A stretch of 10,454 bases of DNA from Acidobacteriota bacterium (GTDB taxonomy: Bacteria > Acidobacteriota > Terriglobia > Terriglobales > Acidobacteriaceae). Position 1 is the stretch's first letter. Each line of letters begins with the position of its first letter. Below the pieces are notes generated by a model that saw only the letters and a list, made by a program, of their open reading frames with translations, made no database searches and was not told the DNA's origin. Position numbers and translations under genes: made by a program. The DNA lies in assembly GCA_021819255.1 (NCBI GenBank), contig JAKART010000045.1, positions 1 to 10,454 on the forward strand, given 5' to 3'. Positions 6,269 through 10,454 of this stretch are shown here, piece by piece.

Positions 6269-6925
6269 TCAGCCCGCGGCTCCGCCCCGGAACTGACGCA
6301 CAATCTCAAGGTACTTCTGTGCTGTCGCGGTGATGATCTCTGGGCGGCCTTCGGCCAGGGCCTTGGCGTCCACCAGATCCGAACCTACCCCCAGAGCCAA
6401 TGCGCCGGCGCGCAGCAACTCTGCGGCCGTGGCCAGCGAGACGCCGCCAGTGGGAATCATTGGGATCTGGGGCAACGGGCCCTTGAGAGAAGCAAGGTAC
6501 TTTGCCCCGCCCAGCGCCCCCGCAGGAAACACCTTGACCACATCGGCGCCGGCCTCCCAGGCCGTGACGATTTCGGTGGGCGTAAGGGCTCCGGGAAGCA
6601 CGGGGACCGAGTAGCGGCGGCATAGCTCAATGGTCTTCAGGCTCAGGGCCGGGCTGACGATGAACTGCGCTCCCTCCAGCATGCAGGCGCGCGCGGTCTC
6701 GGCATCCAGCACGGTTCCGGCGCCCACCAGGATCTCGGGGCTATCCTTCACCAGCCGCCGGATCACCTCCATGGCTCCGGGCACGGTCATGGTGACTTCC
6801 AGCACCTTGACCCCCCCCGCGGAGATCGCCTGGGCCAGCGCCAGAGCCCTCTCTACGGAGTCCGCGCGCAGCACCGGCACCAGCCCGGACTCTTCCAGCC
6901 TCTTCAGTACTGCACTCTTCTCCAT
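6269..6925 (-). CDS. eda: 2-keto-3-deoxy-6-phosphogluconate (KDPG) aldolase
   Basis: 218 residues, full length for the KDPG/KHG aldolase family, cytoplasmic. It cleaves 2-keto-3-deoxy-6-phosphogluconate to pyruvate and glyceraldehyde-3-phosphate, the last step of the Entner-Doudoroff and uronate routes; many homologues also use 4-hydroxy-2-oxoglutarate. Visible family signs: PVLRADS near the start, LEVTMT with the general base Glu 43, LVGAGTVL (65-73), FIVSPA, LPGALTPTEI, DVVKVFPA with the Schiff-base Lys 131, and IPTGGV (157-162) for phosphate binding. The start is ATG 6925; AGGG lies 6 bases upstream and a better AGGAG 14 bases upstream. No 6-phosphogluconate dehydratase or KDG kinase gene is in the window, so the source of its substrate is not shown. 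It is divergent from the rhomboid gene across 114 bases, which must contain both promoters. A KDPGal aldolase with the same fold is an alternative. Confidence 0.93.
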   Translation of the reverse strand: MEKSAVLKRLEESGLVPVLRADSVERALALAQAISAGGVKVLEVTMTVPGAMEVIRRLVKDSPEILVGAGTVLDAETARACMLEGAQFIVSPALSLKTIELCRRYSVPVLPGALTPTEIVTAWEAGADVVKVFPAGALGGAKYLASLKGPLPQIPMIPTGGVSLATAAELLRAGALALGVGSDLVDAKALAEGRPEIITATAQKYLEIVRQFRGGAAG

Positions 6926-7024
6926 GGCTCGCCCTGGAACTCCTTTGCCATAAAGCTATCACTGTCGCGATTTCGGTCCGGCCTGGCGAGCGGCATACCT
7001 GATACTCTGCGGCCAGAGACCATT

Positions 7025-7030
7025 GGGAGG
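7025..7030 (+). promoter_or_regulatory. Ribosome binding site fixing a TTG start for the rhomboid gene
   Basis: GGGAGG lies 9 bases upstream of TTG at 7040-7042. No in-frame ATG is present nearby upstream, and the next in-frame ATG is far inside the protein, so the TTG is the best start. Confidence 0.75.
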
Positions 7031-7039
7031 AATTCGAGA

Positions 7040-7711
7040 TTGGGCGGCCTGATCCCTCTGGGAGATGCGTCAAGACCGCGGTTGCGCTTTCCCTACGCGA
7101 CCGTGTCGATCATCGCCCTGAACGTCTATGTTTTTTTCCACGAGTTGCAGGGTGGGGATGCCTTCGTGCTCCAGTGGGCTGCGGTTCCCGCCGTGATCCT
7201 CTCTGGCCAGAATCTGATTACGCTGCTCACTTCCATGTTTCTGCATGGAAGCTGGTCGCACATTCTGGGCAACATGATCTTTCTGTGGGCGTTCGGTCCG
7301 GCGATGGAAGACGCCATGAACCCGGTTTCGTATACGCTGTTCTATCTGCTGGGAGGTCTGGCCGCCATGCTGGCGCAGATGGCCGCTTCGCCGGGGTCGC
7401 TGCTGCCCACGCTGGGGGCCAGCGGAGCCATTGCGGCGGTGATGGGAGGGTTTCTGGTTACCTATCCGCGCGATCGCATCCGCGCCCTGTTCTTCTTCTT
7501 TTTCTTCATTCGCATCACCTTCATCCCGGCGATCCTGCTCATCGGGTTCTGGTTTTTCATGCAGTTGCTCAACGTCGGGTCAGTGGCTTCCGTACAAACC
7601 GGCGGCGTGGCCTACGTGGCTCATGTGGCCGGCTTCCTCTTCGGTGTGCTTGTCACGCCGCTGTTCCGCCGCCAGCGCTACCAACCACCCCCGGCCTGGC
7701 CACGCTACTGA
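7040..7711 (+). CDS. Rhomboid family intramembrane serine protease
   Basis: 223 residues, integral inner-membrane protein. Rhomboids cut transmembrane helices of other membrane proteins. Key residues are all present: the HGSWSHILGN block (His 69, His 74, Asn 78; the His and Asn of the oxyanion region), the nucleophile Ser 128 in GASGAIAAVMGG, and the catalytic His 195 in AYVAHVAGF. About six hydrophobic helices fit the bacterial core fold, with no extra soluble domain. The stretch LFFFFFFIRITF between helices is typical of this rhomboid subgroup. The N-terminus (IPLGDASRPRLRFPYATV) is also typical. Start is TTG 7040, supported by GGGAGG. It is divergent from the KDPG aldolase and convergent with the PEBP gene (117-base gap), so it is probably monocistronic. 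Its substrate is unknown; the membrane anti-sigma-like protein 5 kb away is a speculative candidate. Confidence 0.93.
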   Translation: MGGLIPLGDASRPRLRFPYATVSIIALNVYVFFHELQGGDAFVLQWAAVPAVILSGQNLITLLTSMFLHGSWSHILGNMIFLWAFGPAMEDAMNPVSYTLFYLLGGLAAMLAQMAASPGSLLPTLGASGAIAAVMGGFLVTYPRDRIRALFFFFFFIRITFIPAILLIGFWFFMQLLNVGSVASVQTGGVAYVAHVAGFLFGVLVTPLFRRQRYQPPPAWPRY

Positions 7712-7828
7712 CCACCCGGAGAGCAGTCTTGCGCGCCGACAGGGAGCTGGAGCAGGCGTGCCGAGGGTCTGGATGAGGGAAGAAGCAGAAGCAAGCCGAG
7801 GCCCGGCGTTACGCTTGAGGAAAATGCC

Positions 7829-8290
7829 TCAGCTTTGATAGCGCGCCATCCACTCGGCCTGCTGAATCACATGGCCCTTCATGGCGCGGTCCAGCTCCGC
7901 GCGCGTGGCGCCCGCCTTCAGATCCAGCTTGCAGTGCAACGCATAGAGGTGGAAAAAGTAGCGGTGCGGCTTTCCCGGCGGTGGACAAGGTCCGCTGTAA
8001 CCGATTCGCTGGAAGTCGTTCCTTCCCTGGCGAGCGCCGTCGCTGAACTCTGGCGCTTTCGCCACGTTCTTGGGCAGGCCTGTGGCCTTGCGCGGGATGT
8101 TCCAGATCAACCAATGGGTCCAGGTTCCTCCGGGCGCGTCGGGGTCGTCCAGGATCAGGGCAAAGCTGATGGTTGCCGGAGGAGCATCGGTCCAGCGCAG
8201 CGCCGGTGAGGTGTCGCTGCCTGCGCAACTGAACTCACCCGGAATCTTGCCTCCGGCTGCAATGCCCAGCGCTCGCACAGCAAATCCCAT
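7829..8290 (-). CDS. YbhB/YbcL family Raf kinase inhibitor-like (PEBP-fold) protein
   Basis: 153 residues, within the usual size of bacterial PEBP proteins (about 150-180). Visible signatures: the DPDAPGG motif (49-55) followed by THWLIWNIP with the conserved His 59, and GYSGPCPPPGKPHRY (97-111) before the FHLYAL strand; these line the ligand-binding pocket. No signal peptide is seen, so it is likely cytoplasmic. The biochemical role of bacterial members is poorly defined: the fold binds phospholipid-like or anionic ligands and no enzyme activity is established. ATG 8290 has GGGAGG 6 bases upstream, a strong ribosome site. It follows the sugar porter on the same strand with a 120-base gap, so co-transcription is possible but not shown. 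A weak stem (TGAGG 7816-7820 / CCTCA 7827-7831) overlaps its stop codon and lies between the two convergent genes. Confidence 0.93.
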   Translation of the reverse strand: MGFAVRALGIAAGGKIPGEFSCAGSDTSPALRWTDAPPATISFALILDDPDAPGGTWTHWLIWNIPRKATGLPKNVAKAPEFSDGARQGRNDFQRIGYSGPCPPPGKPHRYFFHLYALHCKLDLKAGATRAELDRAMKGHVIQQAEWMARYQS

Positions 8291-8410
8291 GCCGAACCTC
8301 CCTATGCGCTTTGACGCCGGAGCTGAACTCGTCGGCGATGGAATCTCCCAGTGAGGGGGCGCGAAGGAAAGGGTCGAGCCTGCCTCCGGTGGAGCGAGCG
8401 GATTCCCCCG

Positions 8411-9733
8411 CTATCCTAATCCAAATCCTGACTGGATCTGTTCCAGGGAGCGCTGTTTGGTCTCCGGGTAAACCAACAGCACCACGAGGAACTGGAGCGC
8501 CATCATCAGCGCGAAGAACATAAACGGCAGGGCGTGACTCCGGGATGCGATATAAGGAAAGACTCCCGCCAGCAGAGCATTCATGATCCAGTGCGAGGAA
8601 GAGCCGGCGCTCTGTCCTTTGGAGCGGACCCGGGAGGGGAAGACCTCTGAGATGTACACCCAGATGACGGATCCCTGAGAGATGGAAAAGAAGAGGATAA
8701 AGAGCATGAAGCAGCCCATCAGCAGCCTCTGGTGCGTCTGCGTGAAGAAGACCCAGGAGACTCCGGAGAGCGCCGCAACCATGCCGGCAGACCCAATCAG
8801 CATCAACGTCTTTCGACCCAGCTTGTCGATCAGGCTCATGCCGAAAAGTGTACCCAACAGGTTCATCAGCCCAACTCCCACGGTCTGCAGCGCCGCCGAG
8901 TTTGAGCTGAATCCCGCCGAGGCGAAGATCGAGTTGGAGTAATAGAGCAGCGCATTGATGCCGGAGAGCTGATTGAACATCCCGATGCTGACGGCTAGAA
9001 ACAGGGGCAGGGCATATTTGCGCTGAAACAGAGGTTCCGGCTTGACACCGCGCTCCAGGTGGACGGAAGAGACAATCTCCTGAAGTTCAGCCGCGCAGTC
9101 AGGCGAACCCATCAGACGCAGGACCTCCAGCGCTTCATCGGTCTGGTTGGTGGTCACCAGCCAGCGTGAGCTGCGTGGAATGCCATAGAGCATCCACAGG
9201 AAGAGTGCGGAAGGAACGATGGCCACGCCGAACTGCCAGCGCCACTGAGCCGCGCCGAGATTTTGCAGCACCAGGATGTAGTTGGAGAGGTAAGCCAGCA
9301 GAACGCCGACGACGATATTGATCTGAAACAGGCCTACCAGCCGGCCGCGCCACTTGGGCGGCGCCAGCTCCGCAATATAAACCGGGCCCAGGACGCTGGA
9401 GCCGCCGATGCCCCACCCTCCGATGAAGCGCGCCACCATCAGAGCATTCCAGCTCCAGGCGAAGGCGCATCCCAGCGCAGAGATCAGGTAGAGGGAGGCC
9501 ATGATCCGCAGCGCTTCCCGGCCGCCGATCTTTTGCCCCAGCACACCGGAGGTCATCGCCCCGAGGATGGTGCCCGCCAGCCCGATGGAGACGGTAAGCC
9601 CGAGGGTCCATGGGGTAAGGTGGAAGATTTGGCTCAACTGCTGGGTGGTCCCGGCGATGACTGCGGTATCAAAGCCGAAGAGCAAGCCGCCCAACGCTCC
9701 CACCATGGTGGCCTTGAAGAGGTATCGATTCAA
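8411..9733 (-). CDS. MFS sugar porter (XylE/GalP-like sugar:H+ symporter)
   Basis: 440 residues with about 12 membrane helices, inner membrane. Signatures of the sugar porter family: GGLLFGFDTAVIAGT in helix 1, where Asp 22 matches the proton-coupling Asp of XylE; RFIGGWGIGGSS; PVYIAELAPPKWRGRLVG; PRSSRWLV after helix 6; NQLSGINALLYYS, where XylE has QQ and sugar-contact residues; DKLGRKTLM; ISEVFPSRVRSKGQ; and PETKQRSLEQI at the end. The Trp of XylE before the ISEVFP motif is replaced (SQGSVIW), so the sugar may differ; xylose, glucose or galactose cannot be told apart. Start: the frame is open to 9895, but the extra 54 residues are Arg/Cys-rich and unlike a transporter; TTG 9731-9733 has AGGAG 7 bases upstream and puts helix 1 at the usual distance. 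The 310 bases upstream should hold its promoter. Confidence 0.92.
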   Translation of the reverse strand: MNRYLFKATMVGALGGLLFGFDTAVIAGTTQQLSQIFHLTPWTLGLTVSIGLAGTILGAMTSGVLGQKIGGREALRIMASLYLISALGCAFAWSWNALMVARFIGGWGIGGSSVLGPVYIAELAPPKWRGRLVGLFQINIVVGVLLAYLSNYILVLQNLGAAQWRWQFGVAIVPSALFLWMLYGIPRSSRWLVTTNQTDEALEVLRLMGSPDCAAELQEIVSSVHLERGVKPEPLFQRKYALPLFLAVSIGMFNQLSGINALLYYSNSIFASAGFSSNSAALQTVGVGLMNLLGTLFGMSLIDKLGRKTLMLIGSAGMVAALSGVSWVFFTQTHQRLLMGCFMLFILFFSISQGSVIWVYISEVFPSRVRSKGQSAGSSSHWIMNALLAGVFPYIASRSHALPFMFFALMMALQFLVVLLVYPETKQRSLEQIQSGFGLG

Positions 9734-10043
9734 ATCAGATCTCCTGCGAGAAGGATGAGTTTGGCAGCCGCGGTGGCGGCAATTTCGGGTATTGTCCGAA
9801 CAGGCATCACCTTGACGCCTGGACATCCATCGGCGTCTTGCCTGTCTTCGCACTCCCCCGCAGGTTAACCGGACGGGGTGGAATGCGGAAGCCATGGCGC
9901 GGCCTTCCCGGGGTAATCACCAACTCTGAAGATGATATCGTCTGCCCGGACGGGAGATCTTCCCCACCCGGCAAGTTTCAACCGAAGATGGGTCAAGCCT
10001 GGCGGAGGAGGATCTCCGGCGCCGTGATCGAAGGAGCCGTTCT
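9734..10043. other. Intergenic region between hemolysin III and sugar porter genes
   Basis: About 310 bases without a supported gene. It is the 3' side of the hemolysin III gene and the 5' side of the sugar porter gene, both on minus. I see no strong promoter, operator palindrome or T-tailed hairpin; a short palindromic stretch GGGAGATCTTCCC occurs near 9953-9965. Open frames across it are out-of-frame extensions of the neighbours. Confidence 0.5.
9741..9745 (-). promoter_or_regulatory. Ribosome binding site fixing a TTG start for the sugar porter
   Basis: On the minus strand CAGGAG lies 7 bases before TTG at 9731-9733. The only ATGs in this frame upstream give an Arg/Cys-rich extension (to 9895) without such a site. 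Confidence 0.7.
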
Positions 10044-10454
10044 TCATCGGCCCGGAAGATGCCTGAGCGGGGTCACATAAAGCAGGATGGCCAGATAGTG
10101 CGCAACGCTGCCCGCCAGGACAAAGAGATGCCATACGGCGTGGAAGTAGCGCAGGCGATCCATGGCAAAGAACGCGATGCCGGCAGTGTAGGCGACCCCG
10201 CCGGCGATCACCCAGAGCATTCCACCCCAGCCGATGGCGAGCAGCAGGGGGTGCAGGACCAGGACAGCCAGCCAGCCCTGCAGCAGGTACACCACGGAGG
10301 AGCCGGCCGGAAAACGTCCTAACGCGAGGCTTTTGAAGACGACTCCCGCGGCCGCCAGCGCCCACTCCACGCCGAACAGGATCCAGGCCAGCCGCCCGCG
10401 CATGGCGACCAAGAGGAAAGGAGTGTAGGTGCCGGCGATCAGCAGGTCGTTCTC
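10044..10454 (-). CDS. Hemolysin III / PAQR-family membrane protein (partial, N-terminus outside window)
   Basis: 136 residues up to the right edge, where the frame is still open. It begins with ENDLLIAGTYTPFLLVAMRG, which contains the LIAGTYTPF hallmark of the hemolysin III family, and ends with a helix carrying FHAVWHLFVLAGSVAHYLAI, where the His residues match the metal-binding histidines of PAQR proteins. About five hydrophobic helices are visible between, as expected; the first one or two helices and the first metal-site residues lie outside the window. Full-length members are about 210-230 residues. Despite the name, haemolysis is not an established role for most members; links to membrane lipid homeostasis are proposed for the superfamily. 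An internal ATG at 10401-10403 would remove the signature motif and is not the start. The gene ends 310 bases before the sugar porter, so a shared operon is unproven. Confidence 0.9.
   Translation of the reverse strand, partial: ENDLLIAGTYTPFLLVAMRGRLAWILFGVEWALAAAGVVFKSLALGRFPAGSSVVYLLQGWLAVLVLHPLLLAIGWGGMLWVIAGGVAYTAGIAFFAMDRLRYFHAVWHLFVLAGSVAHYLAILLYVTPLRHLPGR

Noticed and set aside
6034..6309. N-terminal extension of the CHAT protein to the ATG at 6309
   Set aside because: It overlaps the aldolase gene by 41 bases, encodes Ser/Arg-rich sequence and spans the 13-base duplication; a later start near the hydrophobic stretch fits better.
7174..7776. 200-codon plus-strand frame overlapping the rhomboid gene
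   Set aside because: Out-of-frame shadow; the rhomboid frame carries the full set of catalytic residues.
7813..7833. Stem between the convergent rhomboid and PEBP genes as a bidirectional terminator
   Set aside because: Only five clean base pairs plus a bulged extension and no T-run; too weak to call.
9734..9895. 54-residue N-terminal extension of the sugar porter
   Set aside because: Arg/Cys-rich and unlike MFS termini; TTG 9731-9733 with AGGAG 7 bases upstream gives the normal helix-1 position.

Overview
This GC-rich window looks like chromosomal DNA of a soil-type bacterium, most likely Acidobacteriota (Terriglobia-like). That is an inference from gene style: a Gly/Ser-linker lipoprotein, a TPR-CHAT protein beside a sigma factor and a one-helix anti-sigma-like protein, a XylE-like sugar porter and a solitary KDPG aldolase. 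No rRNA, tRNA, CRISPR array or insertion sequence was found.

Layout. Positions 1-346 (minus) hold the start of an exported lipoprotein whose linker is built from short tandem DNA repeats; it runs off the left edge. Positions 347-1248 contain no convincing gene. Positions 1249-6033 (minus) carry a compact cluster, transcribed in the order TPR-CHAT peptidase, ECF-like sigma factor, membrane anti-sigma-like protein, with gaps of 18 and 9 bases. Next, also on minus, is a KDPG aldolase (6269-6925). Divergent from it is a rhomboid intramembrane protease (7040-7711, plus, TTG start). Convergent with the rhomboid is a YbhB/YbcL (PEBP-fold) protein (7829-8290, minus). It is followed by a XylE-like MFS sugar porter (8411-9733, minus, TTG start) and by the C-terminal part of a hemolysin III/PAQR-family membrane protein (10044 to the right edge, minus).

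How the genes may work together. The centre of interest is the CHAT / sigma / anti-sigma-like cluster. The CHAT domain keeps the expected His and Cys, and the anti-sigma-like protein lacks the usual zinc-binding HxxxCxxC motif and has one membrane helix. This suggests, as inference, a protease-controlled transcription switch, analogous in logic to the TPR-CHAT protease of type III-E CRISPR systems, whose substrate is linked to a sigma factor. The KDPG aldolase and the sugar porter suggest sugar or sugar-acid use but are not in one operon. The rhomboid, PEBP and hemolysin III genes have no visible functional link to the rest, except that a second membrane protease so close to a membrane anti-sigma-like protein deserves a test.
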